From assembly GCF_014023275.1 (NCBI RefSeq), contig NZ_CP054698.1:5541001-5605000 (forward strand): DNA of 64,000 nt. Direction: 5' to 3'. Made by a program: the position numbers and the translations under genes. The DNA comes from Nostoc edaphicum CCNP1411. GTDB taxonomy: Bacteria; Cyanobacteriota; Cyanobacteriia; Cyanobacteriales; Nostocaceae. Below are positions 1-9,165 of the stretch, one piece after another; the first letter of the stretch is position 1, and each line of letters opens with the position of its first letter. A model generated the notes under the pieces. The model did no database searches. It worked only from the letters and a program-made list of their open reading frames with translations, and was not told where the DNA came from.

Positions 1-2
1 CT

Positions 3-656
3 GTCAACCATCTCCACCACATCGATCCCTTACTTCTCCTAGCCGAACTTCCCACCCAACCTTACTATTACATCCTGGGTGATGCTCGTACCCTCTATAA
101 CAAGTGCTGGAAACGCTTCATTCTGGATTTTGCGGGGGGCGTGATTCCTTTAGAACGGGTGTGGAAAGAAGAAATTGCTGTCATGGAAGCGGCTAAAGCA
201 GGAAAGCAAGATTTAGTTGAGCTAGCCGCAGCAATTAAACAGACAGTACCCACAGGGGAAGATATACATACACTGCGACAAATAGACCGGATTATTCTGG
301 CAATTTTGACTCGTGGGGATGGGATGATTCTCTTTCCCGAAGGACGACTAGGAACTACTGAGGCTCAGTTGCATCTCCCCTTGAAGCGCGGGACTGTGAT
401 TTATGCCTTGCGGGCTGGTGTACCAATTATTCCAGTTGCGCTGATTGGAACTCATGACCTCTATTTGGGAAAAGAGTTAACAATTCGGGTAGGTGAACCG
501 TTACACTTTGCCCAAACAACCAGACCAAAACGCCAGGAAGTTGACCTAGCTTTAGAAAAATTGCAGAATGCGATGCTGGCTTTGTTGCCAACTGACTATC
601 AAGAACCGACAGGATTAAAGCTGTTAGGTTATTTCCTGAATCATATATTGTGGTGA
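3..656 (+). CDS. 1-acyl-sn-glycerol-3-phosphate acyltransferase (PlsC family), 5'-truncated by window edge
   Basis: Probable lysophospholipid acyltransferase that transfers an acyl chain to lysophosphatidate or a related acceptor at the membrane. The reading frame is open from the left edge, so the start lies outside the window. The HX4D catalytic motif (NHLHHID) is read from nt 6 to 26, upstream of the first internal GTG at 141, which shows that the gene does not begin there. The substrate-binding FPEG motif follows at nt 333-344. A third block, VPIIPVALIGT, is typical of PlsC proteins. The C-terminus (GYFLNHILW) is short. Family assignment is secure; the exact acceptor is not. The next gene lies convergently on the opposite strand. 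Confidence 0.85.
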   Translation, partial: VNHLHHIDPLLLLAELPTQPYYYILGDARTLYNKCWKRFILDFAGGVIPLERVWKEEIAVMEAAKAGKQDLVELAAAIKQTVPTGEDIHTLRQIDRIILAILTRGDGMILFPEGRLGTTEAQLHLPLKRGTVIYALRAGVPIIPVALIGTHDLYLGKELTIRVGEPLHFAQTTRPKRQEVDLALEKLQNAMLALLPTDYQEPTGLKLLGYFLNHILW

Positions 657-660
657 GGGA

Positions 661-957
661 TTATTGTTCTAAAAAGTTTGTAACTTTGAAATTTGATGTT
701 CCCTCCCAACAGTGGTTTAAAAATGCACTTACTTGAGCATCTGCTGAATCAACCGATTCCCTAGAAGCGTTAAATTGTACTGCTGTAACAATGTACTCAA
801 AGATAATTACAAACTGCTTTTGGGGTGAAATTCTTTCGACTACAATTGTTTCACCTATCTTAGGTATTTGAGGCACATTTACCACAAATGTCTCAATTTT
901 TGGTTTATCTAATGGATTTTTGAAATTGAAGTATTTACAGTAAACAATAATTTTCAC
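661..957 (-). CDS. hypothetical protein, 98 aa
   Basis: I do not recognise this protein. It starts with ATG (MKIIVYCKYFNF) and reads as a soluble alpha/beta polypeptide with a beta-rich N-terminal half (VVNVPQIPKIGETIVVE) and no signal peptide or membrane segment. It ends 4 bp from the stop of the acyltransferase, so the two genes converge. Low G+C and lack of overlap with another plausible gene support it as real. A phage- or plasmid-type small protein is possible but nothing in the sequence shows it. Confidence 0.5.
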   Translation of the reverse strand: MKIIVYCKYFNFKNPLDKPKIETFVVNVPQIPKIGETIVVERISPQKQFVIIFEYIVTAVQFNASRESVDSADAQVSAFLNHCWEGTSNFKVTNFLEQ

Positions 958-1017
958 TTAGACAACCACCAATAAAATTATAGATATTGAACCTCACATG
1001 ACTAAAAGTCACGCTCA

Positions 1018-1214
1018 ATATAAAACAGGAGTCAGAATACAGAATTCAGAATTCAGAATTGGTGAATACTCTACCCATAAAGGGATAGAGTTTTAAGGTG
1101 AGAATATTTTAACTTTTTTCGCCCACTATTCCACTCGCTTTTAACCAATATTCGTCACCTACTCGTACATAATTCATACTGAATTCTGACTCCTGAGTTC
1201 TGAATTCTTCTTAT
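1018..1214. repeat. MITE-like element, copy 1, with CAGAATT heptamers at its ends
   Basis: About 197 bp beginning ATAAAACAGGAGTCAG and ending CTGAATTCTTCTTAT, so the ends are imperfect inverted repeats. The interior shares the blocks TATTTTAA, TTTCGCCCAC, CAATATTC and TCGTACA with a second copy at about 11618-11832, in the same order and spacing. It has no coding capacity. The heptamer CAGAATT is repeated near the left end. This fills most of the gap between the hypothetical genes on either side. Confidence 0.65.
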
Positions 1215-1271
1215 AAACCTGGAAGCCCAGATTAAATCTGACGAGTCTGAATTACGAATTACGAATTAGTA

Positions 1272-2912
1272 TTATTTTCCCTGCCATAGCTGTCGCAACG
1301 ACTGAAAAATATTTACAAATTTCTCTTCTAGCCAGAGCATAACATAATCAAGCCATTCCAGAACTTGCACTAAGGGGTGCTTCTCATACCCAGTTGAAGT
1401 TGCTTTAATTTCTATCCAGTCTGGCTGTGCCTCAACTTGACTACTTTGGTGAAATTGCTGTTGTAAAATTTCCCCTTTTCTACTCTCGCTTTTAGTTTGA
1501 GAAATGCGAGCTTCGGTTTGTTTTGCAGAGGCGACTTTTCCAGATGCTTTTTGACTGGAAACGAGATTACTAGTTGTTTGTTTTCTTCGCACCAAGCCAG
1601 AGCCAACTTTAGGCTGTTTTACACTCAAATTCTTTTGTGGAAAATGCCCTACTGATAAACTTGGAGCTAAAGCAGGATTTGTTATTTGAGAAAGTGTAGC
1701 TGACTTATCAGCAACGGTTTCGGTGTTACCAAATAAATCATTCCACGTTAGCCAAGGATCATCTGTTAAATCCTGATTCTCTAATTGAGGACTTTTGGAA
1801 AAAGCTTTTATAAAGCGTGATGAGAAGAGTTTACCTGGTAATCTCTCATCACTGGTTGTTGGCTCAAGTGTTTTTCTACTACCAACACCAAAAAAGTAAT
1901 TAAGCGCCGCCTCAATCAAAGCCTGAATATTTAGTGTATGAGTTTCCAAACCATCAGCATTGGGTACAATTTCTCCCCTACCAGCTAATTGCTCTTTGCC
2001 ATAAAGAAATATGTTTAACTGAGTTTGAGCAACTTGGACAATTTCTTGACTACGTTCTTGCGCTGGGACTAAAGCATTTGATTCCAACTTAGCAACAGCT
2101 ATATCTAAAAATGCTAATAATCTATCCGTATTAAGTAAATCTTTTGGTATACCCTCAGCTAGAACTGGAATTTGGGCTGAATTTCCGCCAGTAAGTTTTG
2201 CTAATAATCGGTCAATTTGTGGTAATAGCTGCGTTTCTTTTTGAGCTATAATCAACCGCCAAGACTGCCAATATTTAGCAACTTCGTTAATAATTCGATC
2301 TTCTAATTTTGTCTGCTGTTGGGGTGTTAAGATATCTAAAATTTCATTATCGGCAGTAACAAGTACTAAATTCCGATTCATCAAATTTGTGGCAATTCCT
2401 CGAACTATTGGAAGATGCTGTTGAAGGTCATTTTCCAAATGTGAAGGATTGAGACTTCCGGCTTGATTCTCTGGAATATTTGATGATTGAGTAATATTAG
2501 AGCCATGATTAATGAATTTCAGCCGAAAAACTCCCAATGAAGCCAAGAGATTGAAATGTTCAGATGTTTTCGTAGGAGTGGAGAAGGGTTCATCTGATGA
2601 TAGATAATTGACTGCCTCTAATACATTTTGAATGGGAGTATCAGCATTTGGCAGAGTTTCTGGCTGGAAATCGGTATCATTTGGTTGTAACTTTAGTCTA
2701 GTTTGTGGTTCTTTAGTGTGTAGCGTTTTCCCAGACGATTCCGATGACTGAAACAGTAGATACACTGGATAAAGTAGTGCCTCGACACCCCACTTAGTAG
2801 CAACTTGCAAATGCCGGAAGGTGTGTTCCCACTGTTGTGTCACCCGCCGAGATTGCTGGTGGACAAAGTTAAATAGTCTGCTTTGATAACGTCCAGAGGA
2901 ACCAGAAGACAT
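1272..2912 (-). CDS. conserved cyanobacterial hypothetical protein, 546 aa
   Basis: Function unknown. The N-terminal 60 residues contain a hydrophobic stretch (WGVEALLYPVYLLF) that could bind the membrane peripherally. The centre (about 165-310) is helical, with NLVLVTADNEILDILT followed by a putative coiled-coil region. The stretch from about 400 to 500 is serine-, threonine- and glutamine-rich and probably disordered. The C-terminus ends in the amphipathic block WLDYVMLWLEEKFVNIFQSLRQLW. The gene is divergent from the alpha-mannosidase, with about 90 bp between the starts, so they may share a promoter region. I infer a cyanobacteria-restricted family from the style of the protein, not from a search. 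Confidence 0.7.
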   Translation of the reverse strand: MSSGSSGRYQSRLFNFVHQQSRRVTQQWEHTFRHLQVATKWGVEALLYPVYLLFQSSESSGKTLHTKEPQTRLKLQPNDTDFQPETLPNADTPIQNVLEAVNYLSSDEPFSTPTKTSEHFNLLASLGVFRLKFINHGSNITQSSNIPENQAGSLNPSHLENDLQQHLPIVRGIATNLMNRNLVLVTADNEILDILTPQQQTKLEDRIINEVAKYWQSWRLIIAQKETQLLPQIDRLLAKLTGGNSAQIPVLAEGIPKDLLNTDRLLAFLDIAVAKLESNALVPAQERSQEIVQVAQTQLNIFLYGKEQLAGRGEIVPNADGLETHTLNIQALIEAALNYFFGVGSRKTLEPTTSDERLPGKLFSSRFIKAFSKSPQLENQDLTDDPWLTWNDLFGNTETVADKSATLSQITNPALAPSLSVGHFPQKNLSVKQPKVGSGLVRRKQTTSNLVSSQKASGKVASAKQTEARISQTKSESRKGEILQQQFHQSSQVEAQPDWIEIKATSTGYEKHPLVQVLEWLDYVMLWLEEKFVNIFQSLRQLWQGK

Positions 2913-2999
2913 AGTAGTAATTTTTTAGTTCAAGTCTTGTTAAGTTGTGAGACTCGCGCCAAACAATAAAAACGACCAACACCTCATCTTAGCGAAAAT

Positions 3000-5900
3000 A
3001 TGACCCCGACTGTCTCTCAATCCCAAACCAAATCCATCTCACAAGCAATTGAGCAACTGCGCTCTTTTTGTCAAGTTAATCTTCAGTCTACTTGGCTATA
3101 CCAGGAATCTGACCTGATTATTACTGATGTTGTAGCTGCTGATTTGTCTCATTGGCAACCTGTCGAGTTGAATGCGAAAGAACATATCGCTTGGACAGGG
3201 GGGAAAAAAGTGCTATGGCTAGTGCAAAGATTGGTGGTTCCCCAAGATTTACAGGGTTTTCCCTTAGCTGGGTTATCTTTGCGGCTGGCGCTGGTTTGGT
3301 GGGCAGATTCTGCTGAGATTTATGTAAATGGGGAGTTAGTGCTGGAGGGTGATTTATTTGATTGTTCGCCGAGAGTGCTTCTCAGTCACGAGGTGACGCC
3401 AGGTGAAGAATTTATTGTGGCTTTGCGGTTAGTGAGTCCGGGACATTGTGATGGTGCTTTAGTGCGATCGCTCCTAGTTTACGAGTCTACTGTTGATAAT
3501 AATCCCGATCCGGGCTTTGTGGCTGATGAATTAGCTGTGGTGCAACTTTATTTGGAAAAGTTTGCACCGGAAAAGTTGGATGTTTTGGCGACGATGGTGG
3601 CGGAGGTTGCGAACCCCAGAGGCGCAGAGGACACGGAGGAGAAGGAAGAGTTAGTAAAATCGTTTTTATCTCTACGCCAAAACCTAATTCAATCTGAAAT
3701 CTTAGCCCCCTTTTTGAAGGGAGATCAAAAATCTAAAATTTTCTTATTGGGTCATGCTCACTTAGATTTAGCATGGCTATGGCCTGTGAGTGAAACTTGG
3801 AATGCGGCGCAAAACACTTTTGAATCGGTTCTAAAGTTGCAAGCAGATTTTCCTGAGTTAATTTTCTGTCATTCGACTCCCGCACTTTATGCTTGGATTG
3901 AAGAACATCGCCCGGATTTGTTTCAAGCGATTCAAGCACAGGTAGCCGCTGGACGTTGGGAAGTTGTCGGCGGAATGTGGGTGGAACCAGAACTCAACCT
4001 AATTTCTGGTGAATCAATAGTACGTCAGCTATTGTATGGTCAACGCTATATCCAGGAAAAATTTGGCAAGCTTTCAACTATAGTATGGGTTCCAGATACT
4101 TTTGGTTTCTGTGCAACTTTACCGCAGTTTTTCGCGAATGCCGGTATTGAATATTTTGTGACGCAGAAGTTGCGGTGGAATGATACTACCAAATTTGATT
4201 ATGGGGCTTTTTGGTGGCGATCGCCTGACGGTAGCGAAGTCTTTAGTTTGATGTCTGCACCCATCGGTGAAGCTATAGACCCAGTTAAAATGGCATCCTA
4301 CGCTCTTGAATGGCAAACCCAAACTGGTTTATCAGAATCCCTCTGGCTTCCTGGTGTCGGCGACCACGGCGGCGGCCCCACCCGTGATATGTTAGAAACC
4401 GCCCAACGCTGGCAAAATTCTCCTTTCTTCCCAGACTTAGAATTCACAACAGCTGAAAAATATTTACAGCAAATTGTAGAGACGCGATTCATCGCGTCTG
4501 TCAGTAATTATAATTCCCCCCCTGCCTCCCCTGCCTCCCCTGCCTCCCCCTGCCTCCCCCTGCTCCCCCCTGCTTCCCCTCCCTTCCCCACCTGGAATGA
4601 CGAACTATACTTAGAATTCCATCGCGGTTGCTACACTACCCACGCAGATCAAAAACGCTGGAATCGTCGTTGTGAAAATTTATTGTATGAAGCTGAACTA
4701 TTTGCTACCTTGGCAACTGTAAGCTGTGGCGTGACATATCCCAAAGCAGAAATTGAAGCAGCTTGGAAGCAAGTGTTATTTCAACAGTTTCACGATATTT
4801 TACCTGGTTCTTCAATTACCCAAGTTTACATAGATGCGTTGCCCCAGTGGCAGCAAGTGGAACAAGTAGGAACGAAGATATTACAAGAATCACTTTTAGC
4901 GATCGCATCTCACGTTACTCTATCAGAACCAACAAAACCCGATAGTTTGCCTATTTTCGTTTTCAATTCTCTCAACTGGCAACGTTCTGAGGTAGTCTCT
5001 GTAGCCTTACCCACACCAGAAGAATGGCAGATTTACGACACTTCTGGAAAGCAGCTTGTCTCCCAATTCTCTGAACCATCAACGCTATTATTTCTCGCCA
5101 CCGAAATTCCACCCATAGGCTACCGCATATTTTGGCTTTCTCCCCCATCCACCTCATCTCCCCCATCTCCCCCCCTCCTCCCAGACTGGATTTTAGAAAA
5201 TGAATTCCTACGAGTTGTTATAGATCCTGATACTGGAGATTTATCAAGTGTTTTTGATAAAACTTATCAACGAGAAGTTTTGAGTGGGGCGGGGAATCAA
5301 CTACAAGCTTTTAAAGACAGTGGTCAATATTGGGATGCTTGGAATATAGACCCCAATTATGCTCAACATCCTTTACCCTCAACAAATCTTCAATCTATTC
5401 AGTGGTTAGAACCAGGCCCAGTGCAAAGTAGTGTGCGCGTGGTGCGTCAGTTGGGTGAATCGGAATTTTGCCAAGACTATATTCTGCAAGCTGGTTCACC
5501 TCTGCTAAAGATAGCTACTACCGTCAATTGGCAAGAAAATCATGTATTGGTGAAAGCTGCTTTTCCTCTAAATATCGAGGCAGACTTTGCTACTTATGAA
5601 ATCCCCTGTAGCGCGATTCGCCGCCCAACTAAACCACAAACCCCCGCAGAACAAGCAAAATGGGAAGTCCCCGCTTTGCGTTGGGCTGATTTGACAGCAG
5701 AAGACGCAATCCAAAATTATGGTGTTAGTTTACTGAATGATTGTAAATACGGTTACGACAGCAAGCCAAATCAACTCCGTTTGACACTGCTACGCAGTTC
5801 TAATTGGCCAGACTCACAGGCTGATAGAGGTTTTCACGAGTTCACATATACTTTGTATCCTCACGCTGGTAGCTGGGAATCAGCCCATACGGTACGGCGT

Positions 5901-6287
5901 GGCTATGAATTGAATATCCCGTTGCAAGTGATATTAAATCCACTCACAACTCAAAATTCAGCACTGACTCAACGCCCCGTTACCACTAACAGCACTATAA
6001 AAGGGGTGAGTTTCCTAGACTTATCAGCTGAGAATTTAATCTTGATGGCCTTGAAGCCATCAGAGGATAACCCACAGCAGTTAATTCTGCGGTGTTATGA
6101 ATGTCACGGAGAAACAGCCGAGTTATCTTTGCGAAGTGATTTAGGGTTGAATCTAGGAGAAACAGTAGATTTATTAGAGCGTTCCTCTACCACTGAATTC
6201 TCATCTGGGCAAAAAATCTTGACGATACAGCCTTGGAAAATCGCCAGCTTCAAGGTGATCCCAGCGATTAATTCCAGTCTTGCATAA
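3000..6287 (+). CDS. alpha-mannosidase, glycoside hydrolase family 38
   Basis: Hydrolyses alpha-mannosides; in bacteria probably cytosolic glycan turnover. GH38 zinc-site residues are visible in HAHLDLAWLWP (about residue 250), the nucleophile Asp in VPDTFGF (about 364) and GDHGGGP (about 453), followed by the C-terminal beta-sandwich regions. At 1095 aa it fits long bacterial GH38 enzymes. Two odd low-complexity blocks are present: one at about residues 490-530, made of a palindrome (GTAGAGACGCGATTCATCGC at about 4477) followed by CCTGCCTCCC-type units, and a smaller P/S run near 720. Both lie between conserved segments, so I infer surface-loop insertions derived from intergenic repeats. No signal peptide is seen. 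The start is ATG at 3000, without a clear ribosome binding site. Confidence 0.93.
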   Translation: MTPTVSQSQTKSISQAIEQLRSFCQVNLQSTWLYQESDLIITDVVAADLSHWQPVELNAKEHIAWTGGKKVLWLVQRLVVPQDLQGFPLAGLSLRLALVWWADSAEIYVNGELVLEGDLFDCSPRVLLSHEVTPGEEFIVALRLVSPGHCDGALVRSLLVYESTVDNNPDPGFVADELAVVQLYLEKFAPEKLDVLATMVAEVANPRGAEDTEEKEELVKSFLSLRQNLIQSEILAPFLKGDQKSKIFLLGHAHLDLAWLWPVSETWNAAQNTFESVLKLQADFPELIFCHSTPALYAWIEEHRPDLFQAIQAQVAAGRWEVVGGMWVEPELNLISGESIVRQLLYGQRYIQEKFGKLSTIVWVPDTFGFCATLPQFFANAGIEYFVTQKLRWNDTTKFDYGAFWWRSPDGSEVFSLMSAPIGEAIDPVKMASYALEWQTQTGLSESLWLPGVGDHGGGPTRDMLETAQRWQNSPFFPDLEFTTAEKYLQQIVETRFIASVSNYNSPPASPASPASPCLPLLPPASPPFPTWNDELYLEFHRGCYTTHADQKRWNRRCENLLYEAELFATLATVSCGVTYPKAEIEAAWKQVLFQQFHDILPGSSITQVYIDALPQWQQVEQVGTKILQESLLAIASHVTLSEPTKPDSLPIFVFNSLNWQRSEVVSVALPTPEEWQIYDTSGKQLVSQFSEPSTLLFLATEIPPIGYRIFWLSPPSTSSPPSPPLLPDWILENEFLRVVIDPDTGDLSSVFDKTYQREVLSGAGNQLQAFKDSGQYWDAWNIDPNYAQHPLPSTNLQSIQWLEPGPVQSSVRVVRQLGESEFCQDYILQAGSPLLKIATTVNWQENHVLVKAAFPLNIEADFATYEIPCSAIRRPTKPQTPAEQAKWEVPALRWADLTAEDAIQNYGVSLLNDCKYGYDSKPNQLRLTLLRSSNWPDSQADRGFHEFTYTLYPHAGSWESAHTVRRGYELNIPLQVILNPLTTQNSALTQRPVTTNSTIKGVSFLDLSAENLILMALKPSEDNPQQLILRCYECHGETAELSLRSDLGLNLGETVDLLERSSTTEFSSGQKILTIQPWKIASFKVIPAINSSLA

Positions 6288-6294
6288 GTCAATA

Positions 6295-6352
6295 CAGACC
6301 TAACCCCCAGCCCCTTCCCTACTAGAGTTGGGGAGTAAGATTCAAAGGTTTC
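6295..6352 (+). repeat. dispersed double-hairpin element, partial copy
   Basis: Begins AGACCTAACCCCC and continues CCCCTTCCCTAC. It matches the 5' half of fuller copies at about 15589-15680 (reverse strand) and 44144-44236. Downstream to about 6475 are further G- and C-runs (AAGGGGAGGG, CCCCCCTTGGCAAGGGGGG) able to form hairpins. The region 6288-6527 holds only such repeats, and the open frame read on the minus strand across it is an artefact. Confidence 0.55.
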
Positions 6353-6527
6353 ACCCCACCCTAACCCTCCCCTTGCAAAGGGGAGGGAACTAGATTTTCT
6401 TGTTTCCCCCCTTGGCAAGGGGGGATTAAGGGGGGTAACTTGACTTGTGTGTACACCATAGCTCCTAGAAAGGGAGGTTGGAGAGAGGTTAAGCTTTACT
6501 AGCGTTGACTCTTGACTCTTAACTCCT

Positions 6528-6659
6528 TTAATCTTCGTGATCATCAAACGGATCGTTCAATTCCTTGCTAGGAGGACCAAAGGAGGTATAAATTGAAATT
6601 CCAGTGATGGCAACCACCACGGCAGCCATAGAAATGCTAAGAACTATTGCGGGTTCCAT
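6528..6659 (-). CDS. psbN: photosystem II protein PsbN, 43 aa
   Basis: Small thylakoid membrane protein needed for photosystem II assembly and repair. Translation of the minus strand from ATG at 6659 gives MEPAIVLSISMAAVVVAI, then TGISIYTSFGPPSKELNDPF and a short acidic end, which is the standard PsbN with a single N-terminal membrane helix. It is 43 codons plus a TAA stop. It lies divergently from psbH, 85 bp away, the arrangement commonly conserved in cyanobacteria. A G/C-rich repeat region lies just downstream. Confidence 0.95.
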   Translation of the reverse strand: MEPAIVLSISMAAVVVAITGISIYTSFGPPSKELNDPFDDHED

Positions 6660-6744
6660 AATTGAGAGATTGATTATGAGTGCTATTCTTATAGAATATT
6701 ACAGAAGATTAAAAAAAGCTTTGGCAAGTAATCTTAGGTGAACT

Positions 6745-6948
6745 ATGGCACAAAGGACTAGGTTGGGAGATATCCTGAAACCACTTAACTCTGAGTATGG
6801 GAAAGTGGCTCCAGGTTGGGGTACTACCCCGGTGATGGCTGTTTTTATTCTGCTATTTTTCGTGTTTTTGCTGATTATTCTGCAACTTTACAATCAATCA
6901 CTGTTGGTTCAGGATGTATTTGTCGATTGGCGCAGTCTAGGACGCTAA
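6745..6948 (+). CDS. psbH: photosystem II phosphoprotein PsbH, 67 aa
   Basis: Low-molecular-weight photosystem II subunit, single-pass in the thylakoid, involved in QA/QB function and assembly. The protein [20 protein letters not shown] continues into the conserved [18 protein letters not shown] helix and ends VDWRSLGR. The 67-residue length and lack of the N-terminal phosphorylation extension fit cyanobacterial PsbH. A strong intrinsic terminator follows about 40 bp after the stop, so it is probably transcribed alone. Confidence 0.97.
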   Translation: MAQRTRLGDILKPLNSEYGKVAPGWGTTPVMAVFILLFFVFLLIILQLYNQSLLVQDVFVDWRSLGR

Positions 6949-6989
6949 CGGATAGACAGCTATCAAGTTTGGATAACAAGTTAAGTTAC

Positions 6990-7012
6990 ACCCGGTTTAT
7001 CCGGGTTTTTTT
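6990..7012 (+). terminator. Rho-independent terminator of psbH
   Basis: Perfect 6-bp stem ACCCGG / CCGGGT with a TTTAT loop followed by a run of seven T residues. It lies about 40 bp after the psbH stop and in the right orientation. Confidence 0.85.
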
Positions 7013-7097
7013 GTGAATGCTCAGTCCACACTAACTATTGAGTATTCTTATAATATGTGAGTTTCTGTAGTAGTTCCATAGTTTACAGGAGACAAAA

Positions 7098-7370
7098 ATG
7101 AATATATTCGGTATCGGTCTGCCAGAAATGGGTGTAATTATGGTAGTGGCGCTGTTAATCTTTGGCCCCAAAAAGCTACCAGAAATTGGTCGGAGTGTGG
7201 GCAAAACAATTCGTAGCTTCCAAGAAGCTTCTAAGGAGTTTCAAAGCGAGTTTCAAAAAGAAGCAGAACAATTAGAAGAAGTTGTCAAGACTACTGCTGA
7301 ATTGGAACCTAAGCAAATCTACCCTGCTAAATCTGAGCAGGATACCGCTAGTTCTTCTCAACCTAGCTAG
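7098..7370 (+). CDS. tatA: twin-arginine translocase subunit TatA/TatB-like, 90 aa
   Basis: Forms the pore-like part of the Tat pathway that exports folded proteins across thylakoid and plasma membranes. The sequence MNIFGIGLPEMGVIMVVALL shows the short N-terminal membrane helix, followed by the FGPKKLPEIGRSVGK hinge and an amphipathic helix (IRSFQEASKEFQSEFQKEAE). A charged, serine-rich tail follows. A ribosome binding site (CAGGAG) lies 8 bp before the ATG. The polar residue in the helix is Glu (PEMG), as is usual for cyanobacterial TatA. A TatB-like role cannot be excluded. Confidence 0.92.
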   Translation: MNIFGIGLPEMGVIMVVALLIFGPKKLPEIGRSVGKTIRSFQEASKEFQSEFQKEAEQLEEVVKTTAELEPKQIYPAKSEQDTASSSQPS

Positions 7371-7375
7371 GAGAA

Positions 7376-7562
7376 CATACGAATTTTGGATTTTGGATTT
7401 TGGATCTTAGATTGTTTTGCGGTTTAGAGCAACGTCTTTGGTGAACGTAACAAATCCAAAAAACGCTAGTTCCGACGCTGCACTATCGTCAATCTAAAAT
7501 CACTAAACCTTGTACCCTTGCGGTCTGTTTCAATCCAAAATCTAAAATCTAAAATCTAAAAT
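7376..7562. repeat. inverted heptamer arrays (GGATTTT / AAATCTA)
   Basis: A GGATTTT heptamer array at 7385-7405 faces an AAATCTA array at about 7535-7562. The two can pair to close a loop of about 120 bp. Units of 7 bp are typical of cyanobacterial STRR sequences. It fills the gap between tatA and pth and ends about 18 bp before the pth start. Confidence 0.6.
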
Positions 7563-7580
7563 TGATTGACTGTAGGCAAA

Positions 7581-8222
7581 ATGACAGAAGCAGTTACGCA
7601 ACCAGCTTTGGTGATTCCCCAGCTAATTGTTGGATTGGGGAATCCAGAAGCTAAGTATGATCAAACACGCCATAATATCGGCTTTGCTGCTGTAGAAACT
7701 CTCTCCCGTTCTTGGCGCATTTCCTTAGCAGAAAACCGCAAGTTTCAGGGTGAGTATGGCGAGGGTATAGCCCCAGGTGGAGGTAAGATTCGCTTACTAA
7801 AGCCGTTAACTTATATGAATCGCTCAGGACAAGCAATACAAGCGGTGACAAATTGGTATAAATTGCCACCTGAGTCAGTGCTGATAATTTATGATGATAT
7901 GGATTTGCCTTTGGGAAAAACTCGTCTGCGTTTATCTGGTTCGGCTGGGGGACATAACGGTATGAAAAGTGCGATCGCACATCTTAGTACCCAAAACTTT
8001 CCCCGTTTGCGAATCGGTATTGGTAAACCCAAAGGTGCAGCTGATAACGATGATTCCGGTGCTATCTCCCACGTGCTGGGGCGATTTTCCTCTGCGGAGA
8101 ATCAGCAGATGTCTCTTGTACTTCAGTTCGTGGTTGAGTGTCTTGAACTAAGCCTCAAGCAGGGAGTAGAAAAGGCGATGAATGTTTGTAATAGCCGCAC
8201 CATTAATAATTCTGAATCTTAG
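7581..8222 (+). CDS. pth: peptidyl-tRNA hydrolase
   Basis: Releases tRNA from peptidyl-tRNA that drops off ribosomes. Conserved motifs are visible: LIVGLGNPEAKYDQTRHNIG with the catalytic His, KPLTYMNRSG, IYDDMDLPLG, and GSAGGHNGMKS. The protein is of normal length (213 aa). I chose the ATG at 7581 over the upstream in-frame TTG at 7566 because the N-terminus aligns with the family and the extra five codons are atypical. A weak stem with T-rich tail follows at about 8274-8312 and could terminate it. Confidence 0.95.
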   Translation: MTEAVTQPALVIPQLIVGLGNPEAKYDQTRHNIGFAAVETLSRSWRISLAENRKFQGEYGEGIAPGGGKIRLLKPLTYMNRSGQAIQAVTNWYKLPPESVLIIYDDMDLPLGKTRLRLSGSAGGHNGMKSAIAHLSTQNFPRLRIGIGKPKGAADNDDSGAISHVLGRFSSAENQQMSLVLQFVVECLELSLKQGVEKAMNVCNSRTINNSES

Positions 8223-8415
8223 GGTTAGATGAATACTGCCCTATCAGCTTGCGAAAGGAAGCTAACCGATGTTTAAAGGCGCTTATTTTGGTTGATGGGT
8301 AGCGCTTTTAGCTTCTTCCATCCAACCAAGATAAAGCCCTTAACGTTCTCTGTGCTTAGGAAAAGCGACTCATCTATACCCTAATTGTCGGTGCGGCATA
8401 GTTTTCTTATAGGTT

Positions 8416-8595
8416 TTATTTAAAACGTCTGGTTCGTCTAGCTGCTACTGCCTTACGTTTGCGTTTTTCTATCGGTGTTTCAAAGTGCCGATGATATTTC
8501 ACATCAGCTAATATCCCAGCTTTGGAAACCTGGCGTTTAAACCGACGCAAAGCTGAGTCTATTCCTTCATTCTCTCCTAGAACCACCTGGGTCAT
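8416..8595 (-). CDS. rpsU: 30S ribosomal protein S21
   Basis: Small-subunit protein involved in translation initiation. The 59-residue product [20 protein letters not shown] continues with [19 protein letters not shown] and ends with a basic tail ([16 protein letters not shown]), matching bacterial S21. The reading frame stays open for 51 further codons upstream, but that part has no S21 similarity. An AGGA sits about 10-13 bp before the internal ATG at 8595, so I take that start. The upstream open stretch is probably leader. Confidence 0.9.
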   Translation of the reverse strand: MTQVVLGENEGIDSALRRFKRQVSKAGILADVKYHRHFETPIEKRKRKAVAARRTRRFK

Positions 8596-8808
8596 TCTTG
8601 GCTTTTCCTCATCATCAATAGTTTCCATTCTAATATTACCCTCAACCTTAGTAAAATCCCCCTGAGTGAAAGTCATCGTTAAGAGGCTATTCGTCCAGTT
8701 GACGCTAGTTATGTGTGCTTCTTGGTCGTGAAATCGACACTTAACCAAAAGTTAATTTAAGCGCTCTAAGAGGATGTTTGAAAAGTCCTCTTGTCGGTAT
8801 CAAAAATT

Positions 8809-8893
8809 TTAGATCCCCCCTAACCCCCCTTAAAAAGGGGGGAACCGGAATTAAAGTCCCCCTTTTTAAGGGGGATTTAGGGGTATCTAAAAG
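8809..8893. repeat. palindromic G/C-run repeat
   Basis: AGATCCCCCCTAACCCCCCT with AAGGGGGG, then CCCCCTTTTTAAGGGGG and TTTAGGGGTATCT form nested inverted repeats. The outer arms also pair. This is the only recognisable content of the gap from about 8596 to 9165; the rest is AT-rich with no gene that I can support. Confidence 0.6.
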
Positions 8894-9165
8894 TGATTAA
8901 AGTCACAGCGAAACACTTCTCAGACAACCTCTAATACAGTCTCAGCACCATTAGAGCAGATGAGAAAATCATAATGTCAAATTTTACTGACTGTAATCTG
9001 ATCTGGTGACAAATGTAGTTTTGGCTACTATAAAAAACCTCATTTATTCGTAAGACAAAAATCCCTAACTTATTTGAGAAATTGGGTAACTATGACTTTT
9101 AACTCTCACTAATTAAATAGGATTGCTATAGTAAATATGAGGAAACATGACTATATTTGTAAATT

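Noticed and set aside
6104..6547. Open frame on the minus strand overlapping the mannosidase end and psbN
   Set aside because: Its sequence is built from the G/C-run repeats (PLNPPLPRGE type) and it covers the real psbN in another frame.
8596..8748. 51-residue N-terminal extension of ribosomal protein S21
   Set aside because: S21 proteins start at [10 protein letters not shown]; a ribosome binding site precedes that ATG, and the extension resembles no S21.
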